This document shows positions 44,201-55,292 of a stretch of DNA of 64,000 nucleotides, piece by piece; position 1 is the first letter of the stretch, and every line of letters begins with the position of its first letter. The stretch is from the NCBI GenBank assembly GCA_015039365.1, contig WION01000127.1, forward strand, positions 62,001 to 126,000. Reading direction: 5' to 3'. The stretch comes from Amanita rubescens (lineage: Eukaryota > Basidiomycota > Agaricomycetes > Agaricales > Amanitaceae). The notes beneath the pieces were generated by a model, which did no database searches, was not told where the DNA came from, and saw only the letters and a list, made by a program, of their open reading frames with translations. Position numbers and translations under genes: made by a program.

Positions 44201-45990
44201 CCAACCGTAATATCGTATGAACGATATTTGGGAATCTGTAATTTGAAAGGAACTGGCGCAAGATTGACATAATCTATTTCTTTGTTTTTAAGCTACCATT
44301 GATTCTTATAAAGAAATACTGTTATATGTATGGAGAGGATATGTGAGGTTATTTGCGATAAGCCATAAGACAGGCTTATTTGAGATATGCATTAACCTGG
44401 CATTCCATATAATACACGTTCCTGACTAGGATATTTGTCAGGAGTGTAATGTCATATTGTAAAGACGAGACGCTTTCAAGACCGTATAAGTTTCAACGGC
44501 AAGGAGCCTTCTCTATACAATAGACGGGGATAAAACTCCAATACATATATTTGTTCGTGTTCAGGCATCTGTATATTATCGAGGGAGCTTCCTCCTCTAA
44601 TACAGTTGATGACCATTATAATTATGGGCCTATGTCTAATACGCAACCATAATATTTATACAATATGGGCCTATATCTAATACGCATCCATGATTGTATT
44701 TGTTTACAAGTGATATCGAATACTTGTTTTGATTGGTCATATATACAAGTTCGTGATGGACTTGTTTATTTGCAATGATTCCCCCTCAATCAAGACAGGG
44801 ATTGATATTGCGTTATTTAGCCTGATAGAATCATGTATAAATTTGACATGATCTATTTATCACGTTTTAATTATATACGTGATGTGAACAGTATTCTTAT
44901 TTAACATGTGATAATTTGTAAAAATCATCTTCATGTATTTAAAGAAATCAATGATTTCGTCAATTTATCATCTTTATAAAAAGATGTAACCGTTCTTGTG
45001 TTTCACACAATACATTATCCAACATAATAACGTTGGTCAACGTATTTGGTCATGGTACATGTATTTCACTCAAGGATGATCTGGTTCCTATAGATAATCA
45101 TTTAGAATTATAATCCACAATTCTTAAAGCTATAAGAATTATTTCGAGGTATTTTAGTTACGTCTGTCCTGTTATTGGAAAACCTATTTTTAATATGAAA
45201 AGGGGATGAGCGTCAAGACGCCGCCGAACAATTCAATTTATAGGTTGAGTACAAAGATACTCTGGACGTTTATAGATGCTTATATAAATAAGCATAGCAG
45301 TCTATTCTTATACAAGTGATCGAAATTCCCTTGTATGCGACAGTATTCTGGCAATGATGATAAATCCTTGCTAACGTCGTTAAAGAATGACGGTGTTTAT
45401 ACCAAGAAATTTGTTATCTCCAACAGATAATGTTCAGCAGTATGAAACTGCTATTGTGACTACAGTGTTATGAGACACTTTCAAAACCGTGTAAGTTTCA
45501 ACGGCAAGGAGCTTTCTCAAGTGTAGGAAACCATATTATGAGACGTTTTCAAAACCGTATAAGTTTCAACGGCAAGGAACCTTTCTCAAAGGTAACACAT
45601 TACTGTTATCTGCAAATAGATTATAGCCATTTATAGGCTATAGACATCAGTTTGCATTTGTGGAGAGCTTTTAAGGATATTGTTTTTATAGTGTAGATAT
45701 TTATAGATATTTCTGAATGACGAAGATAATATATTTTGATGCTTGTATATAATGACAAGCGTGATGATCTTTCTTCAAGTGATCGAAATTCCCTTGAACG
45801 CGGTATATTTTGGCAATGATAATAATCCTTGCTTAATACCACCAGAAAGATTTTATATATAAGTAATCGGGATTGCAGGGCATACGCCTACACGATTTCC
45901 TTATTTTGAATATAAATTGTATGACAAGTAATCGGATTTATAAGGAGTGATCCTTCACGATACTCTTGTGTTGATAACAATTTATATATA
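41281..45990. other. 4.7-kb non-coding, hairpin-rich 3' region of copia-A
   Basis: No ORF longer than about 100 codons looks real. Perfect short stems occur at high density: TATCAAGT/ACTTGATA (41892-41911), AAAGGCG/CGCCTTT (42077-42095), AAGACTT/AAGTCTT (about 41345), ATGCTTT/AAAGCAT (about 42460). Larger modules recur: AAGTTTCAACGGCAAGGA three times (about 44490, 45500, 45565), GCAGTATTGGGTCTGCTG twice (43890, 43981), and GGTATATTTTGGCAATGA-type units (43816, 45801). Confidence 0.6.
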
Positions 45991-47139
45991 TTACATATAT
46001 ATCTTCCAGAAATGATCTAAGTCTATGCTATATTGTTCTTCTACCCATTGATCATAGCTATTCATAGCCATGAAATTTCCATAATGACACTCGAAATCTT
46101 CATGAGCATCATAAAATTCCTCCTGGGAATTTGTTATTCTTGTATCCAACGAGTCTGTCAAAGGCTCGTGTGACAAAGGTGAAGGCGTGGAAACATTTGT
46201 TTTACATGATTTAAATGAATCATGTGTGGAGTCTGATTCCTGATCAGATTCGGGCTGTTGGACTGATAGTGGAGATCCTCCCCTGATATAATCAGGCTTG
46301 CTACTATTTTTAAAGTCTTCCCAGCGCAAATGTGTGGGCTGTGGATGCGGCGAGCATCTGCAGCGGCCTTTGCCTTTGTTTGTTAAGGAGGCTTTAGCTA
46401 AACAATGTTCCGTATGCAAGTTAGGATCTTGCGTTGACGGAGACGATTGGTTTATAGCATGATGCCGTAACGACCATGCTGAACGAATTTCACTAGCAAG
46501 TTGCTGGACTCTGATTGGTCCAACTTGTGTGGCAGTGTTACCTGAACGTACTGCCGTAGGGCTAGAGTAATTCGTATTATTAGCGGTAACAGATGATGTA
46601 GCCGCTGTTTGGTTGATCCATTTCAATGGAACAGCCCTAATGGTCGTAAGTGCTTTATTTAAATGAGCAGCCGGGAATTGATGTCCCTGTGCTGCTATGT
46701 GTCTGTAACGAGTGATGATTTTATTTATAGATCGATCATGATCTATTTTGTCCAGTGATCCGTCGAGGATTGCTGGCGAATCATCTTTGTAACGTTCTTG
46801 CAAGAACATCCATAGGAGTCTTGCGTTGTAAACGTGTTGATAAAGCTCAAAGATTGTGTAAGACAATCTGAGCTTAATGGCGTGTAACGCCTTCTCGTTT
46901 TGTACAAGCTCATCAGCTTGTATGATGATTGCTGCCTTGTTTGTGGCAGTGATCGGCGCAATTACTGCTTTGAGGTGAGCAGGGATTGCATTTGGAATAA
47001 CGGGACACATGAATACCATCAGATTTGAGATCTGAAAGTATGCCGTTATTTGTCGTGCCCAGGCACGATAATTGTTTCCTTGTAATTCGGTGACAAGGGA
47101 ACATAAAGCGCTGTCTTCTTCTTTGGTAAAAGAAGACAT
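45991..47139 (-). CDS. gag: Gag-like protein of copia-A
   Basis: 382 residues from ATG 47137-47139 (MSSFTKEEDSALCSLV). The N-terminal half has the copia Gag pattern: L-x-G-NNYRAW in the first 30 residues, then LRLSYTIFELYQHVYNARLLW and LDKIDHDRSINKIITRYRH. The C-terminal half is Ser/Thr/Asn-rich with an acidic end and no CCHC knuckle that I can see. A GTCTTCTT/AAGAAGAC hairpin (47113-47137) covers the codons right after the start. The frame is intact, in keeping with identical LTRs. A leader of about 1 kb separates it from the 5' LTR. Confidence 0.8.
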   Translation of the reverse strand: MSSFTKEEDSALCSLVTELQGNNYRAWARQITAYFQISNLMVFMCPVIPNAIPAHLKAVIAPITATNKAAIIIQADELVQNEKALHAIKLRLSYTIFELYQHVYNARLLWMFLQERYKDDSPAILDGSLDKIDHDRSINKIITRYRHIAAQGHQFPAAHLNKALTTIRAVPLKWINQTAATSSVTANNTNYSSPTAVRSGNTATQVGPIRVQQLASEIRSAWSLRHHAINQSSPSTQDPNLHTEHCLAKASLTNKGKGRCRCSPHPQPTHLRWEDFKNSSKPDYIRGGSPLSVQQPESDQESDSTHDSFKSCKTNVSTPSPLSHEPLTDSLDTRITNSQEEFYDAHEDFECHYGNFMAMNSYDQWVEEQYSIDLDHFWKIYM

Positions 47140-48166
47140 GACAAGAATGTTGATAAAGTTTTATATTTATATAAAACCTTATGGAAATGTCGGTAACAAG
47201 GTCTGATTGCCTTGTATAGAGGTGGGTGAGCAAGAAATGTTATTTCTTGCTTCTTGATGATGGAACGATTGATTGAGATGAAATCAATTGATCGTTTTGA
47301 TGGATTATTTATAAATTCAATGATTTATATCTATTTAAGGATTTTATTAATGAAGGTGTCATTACATAAACGACAACGACTTCATAGGCGAGGGTGTCAT
47401 AACGAATACGACAACAACCTTGCGTGCAGCGTTATGAGCTACAGCCAAGCATGATAATGCCTAGCACCAGGATCGATCCGAGGAACATGTACCAGACTTG
47501 TGTGCCTTGACCTGTAAACGAGTATGACATGCATAAGGTCCGCGGACTGCAGTGCGCCTGCGGCAACTGCCTGGTCCCAAGAGGTACCAGTTGTCTTTGG
47601 AAAATGAAAGGTGTCCGGTCCATAAACCGTCCGTGACCACCTTTATAAGCACTCCCAGTAACAATATGAAAGTATACGTGGATGCCTTTTGAGCAGAGCC
47701 AACGGCTAATCTAAGGCGCTCTCTAGGAGTGGACGCCTAATAGTCTGCGTGTATGGTCCACAATGGGACCCCAGCACGACCTTTATACTTTGTGAAAGCT
47801 ACTATGGGCCATATGATCTACATACGGTAACTAAAGGCTCTAAGGGCCTTATGATGGAATATCGTGCATGAATACCCCAGTCACATCACGGAGGGCAAGT
47901 ATAACTCCGTGGGGGTCAAGGTTGCCATGCCAGCCTTGAGAAACATTGGTGGTACCCTTATCCCTGGGTGCAAGGAGATCCCCCTAAAGCCCTAGGGTCC
48001 GGGCGCATGTCATGAGCTCGTATGTCAGGTACAAGAACTCAGTTAAATTGACGGATGCCACTCAGGTCTCCGACCCGCACAATACTATACCTGTTCACAC
48101 ATCTTGCATGGTAACATGCCTGGAGGCGATGGTGATGCAAGCAATACCATGTCGGGGCCCATAACC
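47140..48166. other. Leader region of copia-A
   Basis: No ORF supported. The expected primer-binding position next to the 5' LTR reads GGTTATGGGCCCCGAC on the minus strand, which may pair with a tRNA. Short stems such as TCAAGG/CCTTGA (about 47919-47942) occur. Confidence 0.45.
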
Positions 48167-48641
48167 TGACGAAGATACGCCCAGCAGCGCAGCGTCTAAG
48201 TGTTAAAGTGAATACTTACTTAGAGTGGAGTGTAGAGTGGCGGTGACGACCTCTAACGATAACTCACTATCCTATGGATATAGGATGTGGTGGTAAGAGG
48301 AGAAGGAAGGTTCTTTTTTGTACCTACGTACAGGTAGTCTTATATACTACTAGTATCCTAATAAGTACAAAGTATAGTAAATAGAGGAAGAGCTGTGCAT
48401 GACGTATGATATGACGTCTAGCGTAGCTATGACGCGTCTACCGCAGTAATGGGATGACGCAAGCGACTATAGGATATGTCGAATATCCTATGTATGTATA
48501 TGTACATGTATATATGAATATACATGTATGTACATCTAATCTGTATATCCTAATCTATAGGATAAGATATGATGTATTATCTTATATGAGATAAGATAAG
48601 ATATACGTTATCTTATATGATTAGATAAGATAACTTTAACA
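48167..48641 (-). repeat. 5' LTR of copia-A
   Basis: 475 bp, same as 40806-41280 by eye; followed by TSD CTGGG. Confidence 0.92.
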
Positions 48642-48745
48642 CTGGGAGTCCACAAGGAGTCCACAAGGACATGTGGGGGAGGTAAAGTGTTGCATTCGTC
48701 GCTTATCATACATATGCCATTTACTTTTATCACATGCATGACTAT

Positions 48746-49519
48746 TAGTGTTTCAAAGTCCGGTTGCAACTTTTTAAAAAGACTGGCAACCGGACCGGAC
48801 TGATAACGGTTACAACCAGACTGCGGTTGCCGGTCTTGCCAAATCTGGGTTGGTCCGGTTGCCAGTTGCCTGTTTTGACCAGAAGTCAAAGACCGGTTGC
48901 AGACTGGTTGCAACCGGTCTTTTAACTCAATAATTGGAGAGGCCAGGGGGGTGGATGCAGACTGAAATGTTTGGATGTTGTTGGGCTAAAATTGGATTGG
49001 CATGTGAGAAAAATATAAAAATACTCCGCCGATGGCAATACCACAATGGGCGGAGCTTTTTTCTATTTTTATCTGCTGATAATGGTGTGACAATATGTGA
49101 GAAAAGCAGTGAAAATACTCTGCCAATGACAATGCTGTGATTGGCGGAGTATTTTTACTATTTTTTACTAGTCTTTACATTATTGTGTGTGACAATACAT
49201 GAGAAAAATGGTAGAAATCCTCCGCCAATGACAACACTGTGATTGGCGGAGTATTTTCACTATTTCTTTACTATTTTATATTATCATGTGTAACAATATG
49301 CAAGAAAAATATCAGTTGCAACCGGTCACCACCAGTTCTGGACCGGTCCAAATAAAGACCAGTCCTGAACTGGTTGCCATTTCACTCACAACCATTGGCA
49401 ACCGGTCCATACCGGTTTTGGTCCAGTTGCCTGAAATAGCAAAATTGAAAGACCGGTCCAGGTCCGGTTGCACCAAAAATGATGCAAAAGACCAGACTGG
49501 ACCGGACTTTTAAACACTA
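48746..49519. mobile_element. hAT-type MITE with CCGGTTGC repeats
   Basis: Ends TAGTGTTTCAAAGTCCGG and, inverted, TAGTGTTTAAAAGTCCGG. The 8-bp duplication is ATGACTAT (48738-48745; right copy 58412-58419 after gypsy-3). It is rich in CAACCGG/CCGGTTG units and has three copies of a TCCGCC-AATGACAA-GGCGGAG module (about 49025-49260). It has no ORF. Confidence 0.8.
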
Positions 49520-49521
49520 AT

Positions 49522-49931
49522 TGTTACAAACGTACGTCATGGCCTATCTTTTTCTTTATCTTATCATCTATGTCATCTTTCTTATGTCATTGATTGCATA
49601 TGCGTTCCTTCTGGAACATTCATCGTTTATCATATGCTATTCCATTTTATCACATGCATGTCGATTATCACATGTAAACCGTTTCATTATCACATGCAGT
49701 CCTACTTACTATATTTGCGTATATACCTTGTACTATATAAACTACGCAAATATACGACTAGACCTCAGTCTAGTTTTAACAGTCAAAATCTGTCTCATTA
49801 TCGTCTAAGCTCCCTTGAGGACTTATCCGATAACACCTCTATTCTTTGAATGTTCTTAAGTGCCGGAACTCCCTTGAGGAACCTATGGTGCCTGATAGGC
49901 TTGACTTATCAGTGAACGGACAAACGTAACA
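49522..49931 (+). repeat. 5' LTR of gypsy-3
   Basis: 410 bp, TGTTACAAACG...AAACGTAACA, diverged from gypsy-2 LTRs by substitutions and a few small deletions. Confidence 0.92.
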
Positions 49932-49968
49932 ATAAAACTAGACTCCTCTCCGAGCACGATAGCTTTAA

Positions 49969-51740
49969 TGCTCTCACCTCCCCTCATTCATCATTGCTCC
50001 ACGACAATCTAAAAGTACCCCTCCAAATAACGCCAAAAGAAATCCCATTGATAATCGCTATTATCTTAACGAACACTCCATTCACTGGGATAAACGAGAA
50101 AACGGTTGGTGTTATACCGCTTCAGGAGAACCCGTACCAGGTCACCAGTTTTGGGTAAAGCAAAAACTCGGTAGACCACCGAATCAATCTTTCACATTCG
50201 AAGGAGGATTATACCTAAATGAACGAAAGCTTGCCTACAAACAAAAGAATAAACGTTGGTATGCCACTGAATTGGAAAAAGGAGAAGAACCGTACTATAT
50301 CAGAGACGAATACTTTGAAGGAGAACCCTTCATTGGAGGAAAAGAGGAGTTATCATGAACCGCACTACAACGTTGGAAGAAAGCAAACGAACCAGAAATC
50401 ACTGAACAAGAAACCCCACTCGCATCACCACAGGTTCATTACCGAGAAAGCGCCGACCTGTCAGGAGAGTCCGATAAAGAAGACGACAAAAACCCTTTTT
50501 CTGAAGAAGAAAAAGAAGAAGAATCCCAGGATAAACTCGAATACGCACCTGGAACCGAAGACGTTGTTATACCCACAGTAGAACAATGAGTTGAAGACAA
50601 AACCTCAGCTCAACTCATCACTTCCCTATCCCTTATAACCAAACCAAAACTCGAAGCCGCACGACCCGCACCGTTACCCCCTGTCACTTTTCCATACTTG
50701 TTTACTCCACCAATCAATCCATTTCCCTCTAGGAAAGGAAAAGAACGAGATATGAGTGGATCAGGACCCCAGACTGAACCAAGGTCAGATCTACCAAAGA
50801 TCAAACTGCCTAAACTGTTTGAAGGAGATCGAAAATATCTCAATCCGTTCTTAGCGAAAGCTGAATTATTCATGAAAATGAATAAGATGACAAATGCCCA
50901 AGACAAAATACAGTTTATTATGTATCATATCGACGGCAATGCTCAACAATGGCGTGATAACAAAATAGCTGAATATGACACTGAAACGACAAAATATGCC
51001 GACTACAACACTTTCGTTAAAGAACTAAAAGAAGATTGGGGACAAGTAGACGAACCAGGACTAGCTATGCACAGATTACTCACATGGAAAAAACTCCCAA
51101 AGCAATCAATCAATCAATACATCGCGCGCATCGACCGAGATCTTAATTTAGCTAAAGTCACCGATGATACGACGAAATGTCATCTCCTAGTTTTGGGATT
51201 ACCAAACACCTTACGAGAAAAACTACGGCTAGGAGGTGCCCCGACGACCTATAAATCATTACAAACTCATATCCTTGACATAGAAGTGGTGAACACGTTA
51301 TTCTCTACTTTGGCCAAACTAAAGACCTTGACAACAAAATGGAAGTCGACAAAGCTGTGTTGGAATTAAATCGACAAACACGACAAATGCAGATTGCGGA
51401 AACCTCCATGGATTGGGTTAAAACTGCCACATGCTATGGATGCGGAAACACAGGACACTTAATCTCGGACTGCCCTAATCCCAAAAAGAAACGACAAAAA
51501 CTTGGGAAATCACGAGGAAGGGCAGCACCGAAAGGACGATTTCGAGGAAAACCACGCAGACGAAATAATAACTGCAATGAAGGGAAAGGAAAAGGACAAC
51601 GAATCCGAGCACTAGATGCAGATAGCAACAAAGACAACAGTAGTTTGTCAAGTGAAAGTTCTGATGACGAAAATGACGAAGACCAAAGAATTGCCGTCAT
51701 ACGAGAAATGGCAAAAACATTACCACATAGCGCCTGCTGA
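49969..51740 (+). pseudogene. gag: Gag and leader frame of gypsy-3
   Basis: The leader frame matches the gypsy-2 extension but has TGA at about 50356 and 50587, where gypsy-2 has CGA, and new ATGs (for example near 50218 and 50259) where gypsy-2 has ACG. The gag core is intact from about 50750 to 51310, where one base is missing. The CCHC knuckle CYGCGNTGHLISDC follows near 51433. A TGA at 51738-51740 replaces CGA before the old frameshift site, which now reads GGGTTGT. Confidence 0.88.
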
Positions 51741-54700
51741 AGGTTGAACAAGAAGGGTTGTTAGAGCGAGATGACAATGAATCAGCGTCTGTCATCTCTG
51801 AAGACGAACAGTTATGTATAAATGGTGTAACAATAACATCTATGTCCAGAAATAAAATCACCATTCCCATCTCCCAATGTTTGAATCTGAAAACCGCTGA
51901 AACCAAAGCTCTTATCGACTCAGGCGCGCAAGGAAAATTCGTCGATAGTTCACTTGTCGATTGGAACAAAATCACTCGCCTAAAGAAACCCATCCCAGTG
52001 CAAAATGTGGACGGAACAAACAACAAGTCTGGAGATATACGGTATAAAATCCAGATAAGCTATAACATTGAAGACAACCGGTTTAGAGACTGGTTTTATG
52101 TCACACGACTAGGTGATCAACGACTGATATTAGGATTACCTTGGCTCCAAGAAATCAACCCCAGAATAGATTGGTCTGAAGGAACAGTTAGGTTCCCCGA
52201 GGATAGGAAGATTGATCCGGAAGAAGAAACTATGTTTGATCATGACGAAGAAACTGAAATGTACCTTCAATATATCCATAAAGAAGAAGAACTAGACGCA
52301 GATGAAGACGAAGATCCCGAGACTGATCACCTTTGGATCCAAGCAAAAATGTCAGCGTCTCAAGCGCTCGCACATGAACATGAAGATAAATCTACAAAAG
52401 TAGAATTACCCCCTGAATATGACAAATGAAGAAAAGTTTTTGATAAACAGACATTGGAACGATTTCCAATTACACGACAATGGGATCATGTGATAGATCT
52501 AAAGGAAGGGTTTAAACCTAAAGTGGCAAAGAATTACCCATTATCAATTCATGAAGAACAGCTAATGAATAAATGGGTCGACGAACAACTCAAAAAAGGA
52601 TATATTCGACCATCACAATCTCCGCAAGCATCTCCTTTCTTCTACGTCGCAAAAAAAGAAAAAGGAGAGTTGAGACCTTGCCAAGATTACCGATACATCA
52701 ATAGCTGGACAAAACGGAACACCTATCCCCTTCCTCTGGTATCCGATTTATTATTAAAACTACGAAAAGCGAAATATTTCTCCAAGTTAGACCTCCGATG
52801 GGGTTACAATAATGTGCAAATAAAGAAAGGCGACGAATGGAAGGCCGCGTTTACAACAAACTGTGGTCTCTTCAAACCTACCGTAATGCTTTTTGGATTA
52901 TGCAATTCACTGTCAACATTTCAAACAATGATGAACGAATACTTCCGTGACATGATAGCCGAAGGATGGCTAGTTGTCTACATTTACGACATGTTGATAT
53001 ATGGAGTGAACAAGGCAGAAACAAGGGAGCACACTCAGCAAGTCTTGCAACGGCTAAAAGAAAATGACCTATTCCTCAAATTAGAAAAATGCAAATTCGT
53101 CGCCAAAGAAGTTGAATTCCTTGGGATGATCGATAAAGAAGGAAAGATCATGATGGACCCCGTAAAACTCGCTGGAATCAGCAAATGGCCTGAACCAAAA
53201 ACCGTTAAACAAATCCGGTCATTTCTAGGGTTCACGAACTTTTACGGGAAATTTATAGGAAATTACGCCAAAATAGTGGCTCCGCTCACGGAACTCACAA
53301 AGAAAACAGTTCTCTTCCAATGGGATGCAGAGTGTCAGAAAGCATTTGACACGTTAAAGGAGAAATTCCTAGAAGAACTGGTTCTAGTTATGCCAGATCC
53401 AACAAAACCATTTTTGTTAGAGACCGATGCATCAAACTGGGCGGTAGGAGCCATCCTAAAACAACGGGGATCTGATGGAGAACTGCACCCATGTGGATTT
53501 ATCAGTCATCGGTTAAGCGATACCGAACAAAGATATCAAGTATACGATCGCGAGTTATTAGCAATAAAGAAAGCCTTCGAAACCTGGAGACACCTTCTAA
53601 AAGGAAGCCCACACACGATTATGATCCATTGTGATCATAAGAATTTATCATATTATAAACACCCACAGAAAATGACCGCCAGACAATCATGTTGGTGGCA
53701 AGAAATCACGGAGTTTGATATCAAATTAGAACACGTCCCTGGATCAAAACTTATTCAGGCAGATGCTTTATCGAGACGCCCTGACCATATTAATGAAGAA
53801 GAAGCAAAAGCAAAAGAAATCCCACAAACCATGATTACCGACGACATGGTCATTGCCGCAATCAATGTATCTTGGGCAGATAAAATCATCGAATTATTGC
53901 CACAAGACAAATTTGCTAAAGTTGTAATCGACAGTCTTAAACACGGAAAATTACCCCTCCGATCAAAGTTTAATGACTGGAAGAATGATAATGACATCAT
54001 TCGTTATCAAGGACACGTATATGTACCTCAAAACGAAGAATTACAAAATGAAATAATCAAGTCACATCACGACCCCATAGTTATGGGTCACCCTGGACGA
54101 TTAAAGACACTAGAGCTAATCCGCCGTGATTATTATTGGCCTGGAATGACAACAATCGTATCTAAATGGGTCAAAGGCTGTGCCTTATGTCAACAAATGA
54201 AGGTTAATACACATCCGATCACACCGGGTTTGATGGCTATTAAATCCCACGCCACACACCCATTCAAACAAGTTTCTATGGACTTCATCACAGATCTGCC
54301 AATTATCAACGGTTTTGATTCTGTTTTGACCATGGTCGATCAAGGCTTAACAAAGGGCGTAATATTCATACCATGCAAAAAATCTTTCACCGCTATGGAT
54401 ACCGCCAATTCCTACATCAACGATGTTTACAAACGTTATGGGTTACCGACAACCCTTATTTCCGATAGAGGACCACAATTTACCTCCAAAGTTTTCGAAG
54501 CAAAATCTTCAGAATTAATCATAGAAAGTCGACCGCCTTTCATCCACAAACTGACGGAGAATCGGAACAACTCAATCAGGAGCTAGAAACCTACCTCCAA
54601 CTATACTGTGTTGATCATCCGAAACAATGGAAAGATCACCTGCCATTAGCAGAATTCGCGCACAATCAACGGATACACCAATCTACCAAGATGACTCTGT

Positions 54701-55290
54701 TTGAAATCATGTTTGGAATAGAACCTGTGGCTATCCCCACAGCATTTCCGCGAATCAATGTACCCGCCGCTGAAGACCGCTTCAAGGTCCTAACGCAAAT
54801 ACGAGATGAAGCTCTCGCTGCACACAAATTAGCTAGACAGCTAATGACTCAACGTGTTAAAGGAAAATCTCCCGTGTTCAAAGAAGGAGACCTAGTATGG
54901 CTAGACTCAAGAAATCTAAAAACAGGACAGATAAGAAAATTCTCCCCTAGACGAGAAGGACCATTCAAGATCGAAAAGATCTTAGGACCTGTCACCGCAA
55001 AATTAGAACTTCCCCCAAGATGGAAGATTCACCCTGTTTTTCATGTTTCACTCTTAACACCTTATCATGAGAACGAAACACATGGTCCAAACTTTACAAG
55101 ACCAACCCCAGATCTTATAGATAACAAAGAAGAATACGAAATCGAGACAATTATGTATCTCACACCGAAGAAAAGGAAACCAATGGCAATTTCTAGTCAA
55201 ATGGAAAGGTTATCCGACATCTGACAATTCATGGGAAACCGAGGAAAACTTAGAACATTCCAAGGAGACCTTAAACGAATATAAGGAACA
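51741..55290 (+). pseudogene. pol: Pol of gypsy-3
   Basis: Protease (ALIDSGAQGKFVDSSLV, about 51910) retains the segment deleted in gypsy-2. TGA at 52427-52429 replaces TGG. RT keeps LRPCQDYRYIN but the catalytic box reads YIYD instead of YIDD (about 52980), which would abolish activity. RNase H and integrase are readable (HHDPIVMGHPG, CALCQQMK, SMDFITDL, SDRGPQF). A frameshift near 54500 precedes the catalytic Glu, and a 4-bp insertion near 55153 breaks the frame before the chromodomain. A dead copy. Confidence 0.92.
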
Positions 55291-55292
55291 AC

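Larger units (their letters stand above)
40806..48641 (-). mobile_element. Copia-type non-autonomous LTR retrotransposon, copia-A, recent
   Basis: Two 475-bp LTRs (40806-41280, 48167-48641) appear identical by eye and are flanked by TSD CTGGG (40801-40805, 48642-48646). The element is oriented on the minus strand: read that way, the polypurine tract AGCGAGGGGGTG directly precedes the 3' LTR (40806-41280), and gag lies near the 5' LTR. The 6.9-kb interior holds only one clear ORF and no pol, so it must borrow enzymes from a relative. The whole interior is rich in short inverted repeats. Confidence 0.9.
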
